DNA of 8,299 nucleotides from the NCBI GenBank assembly GCA_020860805.1, contig JAJBTP010000374.1:1-8299 (forward strand), given 5' to 3'. This document shows positions 1-6,505 of this stretch, piece after piece (position 1 is the first letter of the stretch; every line of letters starts with the position of its first letter). This DNA is from Tannerellaceae bacterium (GTDB lineage: Bacteria; Bacteroidota; Bacteroidia; Bacteroidales; Tannerellaceae). A program made the position numbers and the translations under genes. Under the pieces are notes generated by a model that saw only the letters and a program-made list of their open reading frames with translations, did no database searches and had not been told where the DNA came from.

Positions 1-1
1 G

Positions 2-897
2 GTATTTGTTGTGGTGGCAAGTGCCAATCCGGCATTAGGAGAATTATCAGGGAATACTTTATCTGATATGTATGATTTGATAAACTCTTATCAATTAAAT
101 AATACGAATTACCGTATTATACCTCCAGGATATATTCCAATGGCAGGTGAAGCATCGGTTACAGTAGGGGTGATGAACATGGAGTTCCGGTTACTATAGA
201 AATTGACCGTGCCTTTTCTAAACTAAAACCATTAGAAACAGCGACTAATGTTGTTGTAAATATTCCTAATAGTGATTTAGGAAACATTTTCGGAACACCT
301 GTAACCAGTGCGGATGTTACATTTGATTTGGTTGAATATTATGTTGTAAATGGTATCAGTAAATCCTATACATTACCTAAATACACTCCATCTACTGAAA
401 CTGATGAATGGAATGGCTGGGATTTGTGTAATTCCCTGAATAACTACTATAAATCTACTTATGTAAATAAAGAGCCTACTCAGGTTTATAGTGGAGCATC
501 TAATGGCAATGTATGGATTAAAACAGAAGATAAACAAGAGATTTTTATACATGAAAATAGCCCAAAAGAAACAGTCGGTTCTATTACTGGCCTTGCCGGA
601 TATGATAGAAGAACTGTATGTGCTATGATACTTAAAGGTAAACTGACACATGGAACAGAAGGTGTAAAAAACCGTTACTGGCGCTTGAATATAGCTTCTG
701 ATTACGCCTATAAATTGTTCCGCAATGTGGAATATACCGTCACACTTGAAAGTGTTAGCGCAAAAGGATATGAAACTCCGGAAGAAGCTGAAGAAGACGA
801 AGAAGAAGGTGAAGTGATACCTAAAGAAGGAACTTCAGTTTCAGCGAATATTAGTATCAGAGCCTGGAGAACTATCGGTTTAGGTCAAGGTGTTTAA
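2..897 (+). pseudogene. Major fimbrillin (FimA/Mfa1-type shaft subunit), 5'-truncated by the window and frameshifted
   Basis: This is the 3' part of a gene for a secreted fimbrial shaft subunit; the start and signal peptide lie before the window. Frame 2 reads from base 2 to a TAG at 197-199, and frame 1 is open from about 169 to TAA at 895-897. Joining them at the G4 run at 167-170 (one G restored) gives about 298 residues. The join turns a meaningless tail into IPMAGEASVTVG followed by VPVTIEIDRAFSKL, the family's PM-G then ERAVAKL-like pattern. Downstream come IFIHENSP, ILKGKL, LFRNVEYTV, an SV-x3-GY motif and ANISIRAW, as in Mfa1-type C-terminal domains, where the final strand takes part in subunit polymerisation. 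A very acidic stretch (about 781-816) lies in the last loop. A hairpin follows at once, then the anchor gene. Family assignment is firm. Whether the shift is biological is open. Confidence 0.85.
167..170 (+). other. Frameshift site in fimbrillin gene (G4 run, -1)
   Basis: The codons read GTA GGG GTG ATG in the upstream frame and run into TAG at 197. Re-reading one G, or restoring a fifth G, gives GTA GGG GGT GAT GAA CAT and enters the frame that stays open to 897. The site has no X-XXY-YYZ heptamer, so a canonical programmed -1 shift is not supported. A one-base deletion, real or an artefact, is the simplest reading. The exact base is uncertain by a few positions. Confidence 0.8.
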
Positions 898-901
898 TCC
901 T

Positions 902-938
902 ATAACCGGGTACGGGATTTTCTTTCGTACCCGGTTAT
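902..938 (+). terminator. Strong hairpin between major fimbrillin and anchor genes (terminator/attenuator or mRNA-stabilising)
   Basis: A perfect 13-bp inverted repeat starts 5 bases after the fimbrillin stop. The left arm ATAACCGGGTACG (902-914) pairs with CGTACCCGGTTAT (926-938) around an 11-base loop, and G-U pairs could extend it inwards. It is followed by TCATTTCC rather than a full T-run, so termination is probably partial. Its place after the shaft gene and 21 bases before the anchor gene suits a device that keeps shaft transcript above the downstream genes, by attenuation or by protecting the 3' end. The hairpin is seen directly; its function is inferred. Confidence 0.75.
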
Positions 939-959
939 TCATTTCCGGAAATAAATAAC

Positions 960-1832
960 ATGAAAATAACGAAACGATTACTATATCTGTTAATCGCTCC
1001 TCTGTTATGTAGTGGATGTATTGACGAAGATTTATCCGGATGTCCAGGTACGGTATATGTGGAATTTCAGTATAAAGGAAGTACAAAACAGTTTGATGAA
1101 GTAATAACAAATGATATCTTTTTTCATTTTTATCATAATGGTATAGCACAAGCTGCTGCTGTAATTCCTTTTGACGCAATAAAAGGAGGAAATCCCTATA
1201 CATTCCGGAAACAATACATTGGTGAAACAGAGGTGATGGGATGGACAGTTCCTATAATGGAAACAGTCTCCGGAAAAATTCCTCAGGCAACTCTGGGTAA
1301 GAAAAAAGAGGAAGCAAAAATTGAACTGGAATTACTGCCTGGTATAGAATCTGAACTCTATAAGCCATTGGACTTTTTACATAGAGGGGCGTATGTATGG
1401 ACAGAAAAAGACCTGACAGGTGATTCACGTGTTTCTGTATCAGTCTCTCCGGTAGTATGTAAATTGACAGTTCTGTTATATGATGAGGCTTCGCCTCTTC
1501 TGGAAGAAAAACCAGGCATAGAGATATCCGGTCTGCAGAAAGAACTTTCTTTGGATTTGCAGCCTTCGGGTGACGATGTTATTATATCAGGAGGTTCTAA
1601 CCTGACACACGACGGAGATAAATGGGATACAGGATTCATTTTTCTACCCCCTTCACAATCCGGTAAAAACTTATCATTTAAGATAATACCACAGAATGCA
1701 TCTCCGTTTATCATACATACTCAATACGAGTCGGTAGCAGAAGATGAACTACTACTTGAAATCAGAGGAAGAGATGTAATATTCAAAATAAACGGATGGA
1801 GAAGACTGAACGTTAGAGTTCAAGACTTATAA
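960..1832 (+). CDS. FimB/Mfa2-type fimbrial anchor lipoprotein
   Basis: Intact 290-residue protein, close to the usual length of about 300 for the FimB/Mfa2 family, which caps or anchors fimbriae at the outer membrane and limits their length. The N-terminus MKITKRLLYLLIAPLLCSGC is a basic, then hydrophobic, signal peptide ending in a somewhat atypical lipobox with Cys20 as the lipidated residue. Directly after it comes CIDEDLSGCPG, the family hallmark of acidic residues then D-L-S-x-CP. A first beta-sandwich begins with TVYVEFQY and FDEVITNDIFFHFYHNGI, matching the 'strand then D-V-I-x-[DN]' opening of Mfa2-like proteins. The C-terminus is NGWRRLNVRVQDL. The ATG at 960 is chosen because it gives the full signal peptide; its leader is A-rich with no Shine-Dalgarno sequence. 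It follows the hairpin at 902-938 and ends 20 bases before the next gene. It is the only fimbrial gene here without a frame lesion. Confidence 0.88.
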   Translation: MKITKRLLYLLIAPLLCSGCIDEDLSGCPGTVYVEFQYKGSTKQFDEVITNDIFFHFYHNGIAQAAAVIPFDAIKGGNPYTFRKQYIGETEVMGWTVPIMETVSGKIPQATLGKKKEEAKIELELLPGIESELYKPLDFLHRGAYVWTEKDLTGDSRVSVSVSPVVCKLTVLLYDEASPLLEEKPGIEISGLQKELSLDLQPSGDDVIISGGSNLTHDGDKWDTGFIFLPPSQSGKNLSFKIIPQNASPFIIHTQYESVAEDELLLEIRGRDVIFKINGWRRLNVRVQDL

Positions 1833-1852
1833 TCTTAATTAAAGAAAAACAG

Positions 1853-3261
1853 ATGAAAGATAAAATGGCTCTATTGTTAGTGTGTATTTGTATCTTCTCC
1901 GGCTGTTCGCGTGATGACGGACACGGAAATGGAGGCAATTACACCGGTGAGGAAACTGAGGTAGCTTTCCTGCCCCGGCCTAATGGGCTTCCCCTTTTGC
2001 CGATGGCATGATGGAGGTAGATAGTAAACTGGAGGAGATAGATATTCTGGTTTGTAAAAACGGCAAGTTTGAATACTATCGTCCTACATGGTTTTCCGGA
2101 GGAAAATACCGCACGACGCTCAAAGCCCGGCAAGGTGTTGATCTTCATTTTATAGCTAATAGCCGTAGCGTACTGGAGAATGCCAACCTTACCGAAGGAA
2201 TGGATTGGGACGATATACGTCGCCAGTTAATTGACATGTATACAGACCGTTCTACAGGTGGTATCACTACCCTGCCCATGTGGGGTATAAAAGAAAGTGT
2301 AGATATAGAGGACGGAGTAACCAGGGATTTGGGTACGGTATGGTTGCTTCGCTCGGTTGCGGCAGTGGAAGTAGAGATAGGAGTAAATGAATCCATATTC
2401 AAACTGGCAGAAGTATCTCTTTATTATGCTCCTTCGGCAGGAATTATAGTACCTCTTGCGGCAAACTATAATACTCAAAATGATACCTATCTGGCAGAAA
2501 TGCCTCAGGGTGCTACCTGTACGGAAAACTATTCGATAACCGATATAACCCAAAACAAAATGACGTCTGCACTTTACCTGTATGAAAATAAATATACAGG
2601 CATACTTACAACCAACGACCGCCGCAGCCGTGTGTTAATCGGTGGTTACTATAAATCTTCATCAAAAAAGACCTGGTATCCACTTGACTTTGTAGATGAT
2701 AACGATGATTTTATGCAGATAGTGCGTAACCATAAATACCAGTTTGAAGTTACCTCTGTAGCCGGTGAAGGATATGACGATAAAGAGGAAGCCGCTAAAG
2801 CCCCGGGTGTAAATATCGATTACGGTATCTATGAATGGCGGTCTGAAAAAGACGAAGAAATAGCCATCCACGGACCTTGCTACCTATCCATAAACCGCAA
2901 AAGAGTAGAAGTAGGCCCTGCCGCAGGCGCTATGGCAAAGGTTTCACTAACAACCAACGTACCGGAAGACCTGATAAGCCTCCTGTTGGAAGATAAGAAA
3001 GCAACGGTATCCAACGAAACGGATATTTTCCTTGAGGTAGAAAGCGACCTGTTCCGTGTTGAGCTGGTAAGGGAAGAGGGGAAAATCTCCTTTCTGTCTG
3101 TTACGGCTTTGCAGAAATGGAAAGATGGAAATGAGGAGAAACTAATTCTGACAGCCGGCCAGATACAGTTTGAGATTCTAATCGTACAAACCGAAGGAAC
3201 GGATAACAGTTGGCTGGTGGGAGGAGAAATAACGATAGATGACAGAGAATCGGATGATTAG
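1853..3261 (+). pseudogene. Minor/accessory fimbrillin lipoprotein (FimC-like position), frameshifted near the N-terminus
   Basis: The ATG at 1853 begins MKDKMALLLVCICIFSGC, a lipoprotein signal with Cys18, but this frame stops at TGA 2009-2011 after 52 residues. Frame 1 is open from before 1990 to 3261 and reads SPFADGMMEVDSKLEEIDIL just before and after 2008, the start of a fimbrillin sandwich. Restoring one C or T in the C4T4 tract (1991-1998) gives about 469 residues. The joined protein has a fimbrillin-like region (about 50-330) with LLRSVAAVEVEI, LYLYENKY, VRNHKYQFEV and an SV-x3-GY-x3-EEA motif, all matching the major fimbrillin. A C-terminal BACON-like sandwich (about 342-450) ends in IQFEILIVQTEG. 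It sits between the anchor and tip genes, as fimC/fimD-type accessory subunits do. As sequenced, the main fragment (first ATG at 2008) has no export signal and would stay in the cytoplasm. The exact subunit role is inferred from position. Confidence 0.8.
1991..1998 (+). other. Frameshift site in accessory fimbrillin gene (C4T4 tract, -1)
   Basis: In the signal-peptide frame the codons are CTT CCC CTT TTG CCG ATG GCA TGA. With one extra C or T the frame becomes CCT TTT GCC GAT GGC ATG ATG, giving P-F-A-D-G-M-M, and continues for more than 400 residues. The TGA (2009-2011) overlaps the ATG at 2008 in an ATGA arrangement. The missing base could lie in the C run or the T run. Confidence 0.8.
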
Positions 3262-3343
3262 GTGCCTGCCGCTTTAGTCAGAAGAGACGGAATCCATCTA
3301 AAGAAAAAGTGATAAAAGAAATAAACAGAAAAAATAATATAGT

Positions 3344-3868
3344 ATGAAGAAACAGTATTTGACATCTATTTTAGTCTTCCTTTTAGGCCTGACAGGCTGT
3401 ATGAGAGAAGACTGGGGTAACTCCGGTGGTCCAAATATACCGGAGCATGGTTTCATACTCAACTATTCGGTTGAATCAGTAGTAACCCGGGCAACAGAAC
3501 CTGCAACAGAACAGGAAAATACAATAAACTCGATGTTTATCCTTTTCTTTGAACCAAGTGCGCAGGGTACAGGTAAATTCATAGACATCTACATTGTTCC
3601 GCTGGAAGAATCAGTGATTAACGGAGAGTTTTCATCTATTTCCATTGATTTTACGGATGATAAATATACTGCTTTGCAGACATCGGATGAATATAACATG
3701 CTGGTAGCTGCCAATACAGAAGACTATAGCCGTGCAGCCGATTTCAGCGGTGACCCAGATGATTTGGATTTACTGAGGGAATATTTTAACCAGGTATTGG
3801 ATGGACGTACCGAAAACCAGGTACTTGAAAGCACATATTTAAGACTCGATAACGGTATTGTTTTTTGA
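3344..3868 (+). CDS. Tip lipoprotein, N-terminal fragment (signal peptide and start of fimbrillin-like domain)
   Basis: This 174-residue piece holds the export signal MKKQYLTSILVFLLGLTGC with a classical L-T-G-C lipobox, then EDWGNSGGP, a flexible glycine-rich linker, and the first strands of a fimbrillin-like sandwich (FILNYSVESVVTRATEPATE, then INSMFILFFEPS). The Arg49-Ala50 pair sits where related fimbrillins have a conserved TRA, a candidate site for trypsin-like maturation; that cleavage is inferred, not shown. The piece ends GIVF then TGA at 3866-3868. It is the only piece able to leave the cytoplasm. The ATG at 3344 follows an A-rich leader 82 bases after the previous stop. Confidence 0.75.
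   Translation: MKKQYLTSILVFLLGLTGCMREDWGNSGGPNIPEHGFILNYSVESVVTRATEPATEQENTINSMFILFFEPSAQGTGKFIDIYIVPLEESVINGEFSSISIDFTDDKYTALQTSDEYNMLVAANTEDYSRAADFSGDPDDLDLLREYFNQVLDGRTENQVLESTYLRLDNGIVF
3491..3512 (+). repeat. Short in-frame tandem repeat (GCAACAGAAC twice, 12-base period)
   Basis: GCAACAGAAC occurs at 3491-3500 and again at 3503-3512, giving A-T-E-P then A-T-E-Q right after Arg49 of the tip protein. The period is a multiple of three, so gain or loss of a unit would keep the frame and only lengthen the linker beside the presumed maturation site. Confidence 0.6.
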
Positions 3869-5567
3869 CCCCCAGCGTTTACCTATGAGTGGAAAAGCAT
3901 CTAAAGGAATAGAAGATAAATATGTAGATGTAATCCTTACACGGTCGGTTTGCCGGATTGACGTTATTAATAAAGACCCGCAGTATGACCTTGTAAGTGC
4001 TTCTTTATGGAATGTATTCCCCCGTACAACCATCTGGGGTAGCCGCTTCCAGGCTTACGAAGATGAACCCCCACTGAATAACTATATCCCTACAACGATT
4101 GATAGTGGAGATGAAATCAAAAGCAGGCTATATGTATATGAAAATTATGTGGCTATGCCTGAACAGGATGATAAGCAAACGACTTGTGTGATTGTCGGAT
4201 TAAAGAAGAAAAACGCTACGAAAACCGAATATTACCGGATTAATGTAAGTGTAGGTGATTTAGGCCAGCAGCTAAAACGTAACAACCTGTATAAGATTAA
4301 TATCAATAGCGTTTTGGGAAATGGAAAAAGCACGGAAGAAGATGCTTACAAAGATAGTGAATTACATATCAGCAGTGATGTGAACGGCTGGAATGTAGAT
4401 GAAAGCGGTATTATCCTCTTTGACGGCGATAATATCCTGGCACTCCCGTATTCGCAGGTCAATTTTACCCCGGCAGGAGGTGCTTTTAATTGTAATATCT
4501 TCACCCATGGAACAGGAACACTATCTATTACCAATGAGCTACTACCTGAAGGTATACGTGTAGAACTGGACGGCAGCATACTAACCATTACAGCTGATGG
4601 CAGTGAGGACGACCGGCAGGGCATGGTAGAAGTAAGTTTTGGTAATTTAGTCGCTACTATAACCATCAAACAACAGGGTGACAAGACGGAATACCTGGAA
4701 ATTCAGCCGGAAAGATTAGCAGACTTTCCTCCTGTTCCGAAAGCCGAAGGTGGAGTTATTCAAACGGTAAGTGACAAAATAGAAGTAGATGCTTCGGGGC
4801 CGTGGGATGCCGTACTGGTGTGTAATGATCCCGGAACCTTTTCATTTGATAAAGGTGAAGGCGTGATTGAAACCGAACTAAGGAGTGAAGATGCTACAGA
4901 CGGTGGTTTCTCTATCTATCTTCAAAGCGCCAATAGTGCGGATAGCCCCAAATATGGATTTGTAATGATAACCTTACGGAGCAATCCTAAAATCAGCCGG
5001 GTTATTCTCTTAACACAGGAAACTTCCGGAGGTATTAAACTATCAACACAGGCTGTCACCTTTAATCCGTTTGGTAACAATGTAGATAATACTTCTTCCC
5101 AGAGTTATACAATTGATGTGACGGATAAAAACGATGTGCCATTGGACATGGCCTTATGGGATATAAAACCTATGTCATCTGGTTATAGCAACTTTTTGAA
5201 GGAACCTGTTAAGAGCGGAACCACACTGGTTATAGAAACTAAAGGTGAGAATATAGCCACCACTGACCAGCAGGCTGTCTTTAGAATATATCCGGATGGT
5301 AATGAAGCTAACTTTGTAGAACTTACAGTAACCCAGGAACATCATATCCTGCAATTCAATCCTTCAGGTAATTTTGGTGTTGTGGCCGCTGCCGGAGGCC
5401 GGACACAACGAGTGATTGTCACCTCCAGCAGCCAGTGGGAGGCTACCGTTACCGGTGCTGGAAATGATGGCATTTATTTCTATCAGGAGATAGGTTCGGC
5501 AAAACCTACAACGATTGAAGGGGATTCTGGCGATGAGTTTAGTATTGTATTCCCTCCGGCAACCTAG
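3858..5567 (+). CDS. Tip lipoprotein, central fragment (rest of fimbrillin domain and BACON-like repeats 1-4)
   Basis: Open frame of about 569 codons overlapping the N-terminal piece by a few bases; the nominal TTG start at 3858 is only the first possible codon and is unlikely to be used. Its first residues FFDPQRLPMSGKASKGI continue the fimbrillin domain (PMSG matches the PMAG of the major fimbrillin). BACON-like repeats start near 4433 (LPYSQVNFTPAGGAF), 4697 (LEIQPERL), 5034 (IKLSTQAVTFNPFG) and 5349 (LQFNPSGNFGVVAAAGG). The last is cut by TAG at 5565 within its strands. BACON domains are usually linked to carbohydrate or mucin binding, but no binding residues can be assigned here. Confidence 0.65.
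   Translation: MFFDPQRLPMSGKASKGIEDKYVDVILTRSVCRIDVINKDPQYDLVSASLWNVFPRTTIWGSRFQAYEDEPPLNNYIPTTIDSGDEIKSRLYVYENYVAMPEQDDKQTTCVIVGLKKKNATKTEYYRINVSVGDLGQQLKRNNLYKININSVLGNGKSTEEDAYKDSELHISSDVNGWNVDESGIILFDGDNILALPYSQVNFTPAGGAFNCNIFTHGTGTLSITNELLPEGIRVELDGSILTITADGSEDDRQGMVEVSFGNLVATITIKQQGDKTEYLEIQPERLADFPPVPKAEGGVIQTVSDKIEVDASGPWDAVLVCNDPGTFSFDKGEGVIETELRSEDATDGGFSIYLQSANSADSPKYGFVMITLRSNPKISRVILLTQETSGGIKLSTQAVTFNPFGNNVDNTSSQSYTIDVTDKNDVPLDMALWDIKPMSSGYSNFLKEPVKSGTTLVIETKGENIATTDQQAVFRIYPDGNEANFVELTVTQEHHILQFNPSGNFGVVAAAGGRTQRVIVTSSSQWEATVTGAGNDGIYFYQEIGSAKPTTIEGDSGDEFSIVFPPAT
3861..3869 (+). other. Frameshift site in tip gene (T6 run, TTT TGA C, +1)
   Basis: The upstream frame reads GGT ATT GTT TTT TGA CCC. 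Skipping one T gives GGT ATT GTT TTT GAC CCC and joins the long downstream frame, restoring V-F-D-P-Q-R-L. The P-site UUU could re-pair perfectly one base on, and the stop is UGA followed by C, as in the CUU UGA C site of prfB. No purine-rich stimulator like that of prfB is seen just upstream. A one-base T insertion remains the simplest explanation. Confidence 0.75.
5565..5567 (+). other. In-frame TAG interrupting the tip gene
   Basis: The frame runs VFPPAT-stop-IGVTPTATVTISIKGSQV with no shift, so a single substitution separates the two pieces. The residues after the stop complete the fourth BACON-like sandwich (TVTISIKGSQVNRKLTFTQK). One-base sense neighbours include CAG, AAG, GAG, TTG, TCG, TGG, TAC and TAT. 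TGG would create CCTGG, a possible Dcm-type methylation site. Confidence 0.85.
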
Positions 5568-5573
5568 ATTGGT

Positions 5574-6488
5574 GTGACTCCAACAGCTACTGTTACCATT
5601 TCTATTAAGGGTAGCCAGGTAAACCGTAAATTAACCTTTACACAAAAAGCAATGGAAACCAAATCCCTTCATTTTGTGGGTTTTGGAACGGCTGGGAATA
5701 TTACTTACATAAATAATAACTATCATGACCAATATGTAAGGCAAATAAGTACTAATATGCGGAATCCGGCTCTGTTTGGTTCTGGTGGTACAGTGCCTTT
5801 CCCGGGATACACATTTACCAATCAGGGAGTATCCAACAGGACCATTCCCGGAGATGCAGATATTTACCAGAGTTCTTCTTCAGAAGTAACTGCTACACAA
5901 GCGCAGAGTATAAAAGAATGGTTAATGAGATCTGATAAACATATTTATCTCTTTACTACTATGGATAAAAAAGTTACTTCCAATTCTTTAACAGAGCTTA
6001 CAAAGACAGGTGTATTACCGGCAGGATACGTAGTAGGATTCACTAATTTACATGCTCCCAGTAGGAGACTATTAAATCAATCTTCGGAATTGACTTCGAC
6101 TAAATTGTATAATTATCTGGTAAAAGACGGACCCTTTACAGAGGGAATAGCGCCTATTGAACCAGAGAAAATAGAACTTTGTGCGAATACCAGTTTTAAC
6201 CTGTATCTTTCAGAGTGGCCTGAAACCTTTATCCCTATCATTATGAGTCTACCGAGTGTTGGAGGAATAACCGGCTGTAGCTTTGGGATTGACCCGACTC
6301 ATCGCATTATCTTCCTGGGGGACCCTCAGGTGTTTGGTAATTATGGAGCTTCCAGTGTAAACTACTCCGGCAGTGAACAGGCTCCTCATAATATGAAGTT
6401 ACTCAATAATATAATTGCCTGGATGACCAATGCAGCCTTATATGGAGATGACTTCATCGACCCATTTAAGATAGGTAATAATGAATGA
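5574..6488 (+). CDS. Tip lipoprotein, C-terminal fragment (end of BACON-like repeat 4 and uncharacterised terminal domain)
   Basis: Open frame of 304 codons from a GTG that is probably not a true start: it has no signal peptide and begins inside a beta-sandwich. After the closing strand LTFTQKAM the rest (from about 5659) is one domain. It opens with SLHFVGFGTAGNI, has a helix-like SIKEWLMRSDKHIYLFTTMD, the strand VLPAGYVVGFTNL, the strand-turn RIIFLGDPQVFG and the helix HNMKLLNNIIAWM. Alternating hydrophobic strands and helices, with the late I-F-L-G-D and N-x6-N-x2-A-W pattern, suggest a Rossmann-like or GATase1-like fold, but no catalytic triad can be named. The family was not recognised with certainty. 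Confidence 0.6.
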   Translation: MTPTATVTISIKGSQVNRKLTFTQKAMETKSLHFVGFGTAGNITYINNNYHDQYVRQISTNMRNPALFGSGGTVPFPGYTFTNQGVSNRTIPGDADIYQSSSSEVTATQAQSIKEWLMRSDKHIYLFTTMDKKVTSNSLTELTKTGVLPAGYVVGFTNLHAPSRRLLNQSSELTSTKLYNYLVKDGPFTEGIAPIEPEKIELCANTSFNLYLSEWPETFIPIIMSLPSVGGITGCSFGIDPTHRIIFLGDPQVFGNYGASSVNYSGSEQAPHNMKLLNNIIAWMTNAALYGDDFIDPFKIGNNE

Positions 6489-6505
6489 TCATTTTGGCTT
6501 ATTAT

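Larger units (their letters stand above)
3344..6488 (+). pseudogene. Large fimbrial tip-type lipoprotein with four BACON-like repeats, split by one frameshift and one in-frame TAG
   Basis: Three open pieces (3344-3868, about 3858-5567, 5574-6488) form one gene. Removing one T from the T6 run at 3861-3866 and reading TAG 5565-5567 as a residue gives 1047 amino acids. Order: lipoprotein signal with Cys19 (LGLTGC); a fimbrillin-like region (about 40-345) with LTRSVCRIDV, LYVYENYV, LKRNNLYKI and an SV-x3-GK-x3-EED motif; four BACON-like beta-sandwiches (about 364-446, 452-560, 564-668, 669-770), each closing in a TI-K-QQ or VTQE-like strand; and a C-terminal alpha/beta-looking domain (about 772-1047). 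It is last in the operon, larger than the shaft subunit and a predicted lipoprotein, which suits a tip adhesin of the FimD/FimE or Mfa tip class. The ligand is unknown. The gene is followed by a terminator. Confidence is high that this was one gene, moderate for the tip role. Confidence 0.8.

Noticed and set aside
319..326. TACATTTG on the plus strand, an exact TAnnTTTG promoter -7 match inside the major fimbrillin gene
   Set aside because: It lies within coding sequence in frame with the fimbrillin fold, has no TTG-type -33 element at the expected distance upstream, and no gene starts just after it.
373..1214. Minus-strand open frames across the fimbrillin and anchor genes
   Set aside because: Their translations are low in meaning and overlap well-supported plus-strand genes; no start context or family motif is seen.
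1487..1500. GAGGCTTCGCCTC small hairpin
   Set aside because: A short stem inside the anchor lipoprotein coding sequence, with no T-run and no gene boundary nearby.
167..1998. Canonical -1 programmed frameshifting at the G4 and C4T4 sites
   Set aside because: Neither site forms an X-XXY-YYZ heptamer in the zero frame and re-pairing after a -1 slip would be poor, so recoding is not supported there.
3272..3303. CTTTAG / CTAAAG inverted repeat in the 82-base gap before the tip gene
   Set aside because: The stem is only 6 bp with a 20-base loop and no T-run, too weak to call a terminator; no promoter consensus is seen in the gap either.
5574..5576. GTG at 5574 as the start of an independent gene
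   Set aside because: The frame is continuous with the upstream piece apart from one TAG, and the protein would begin in the middle of a beta-sandwich with no export signal.
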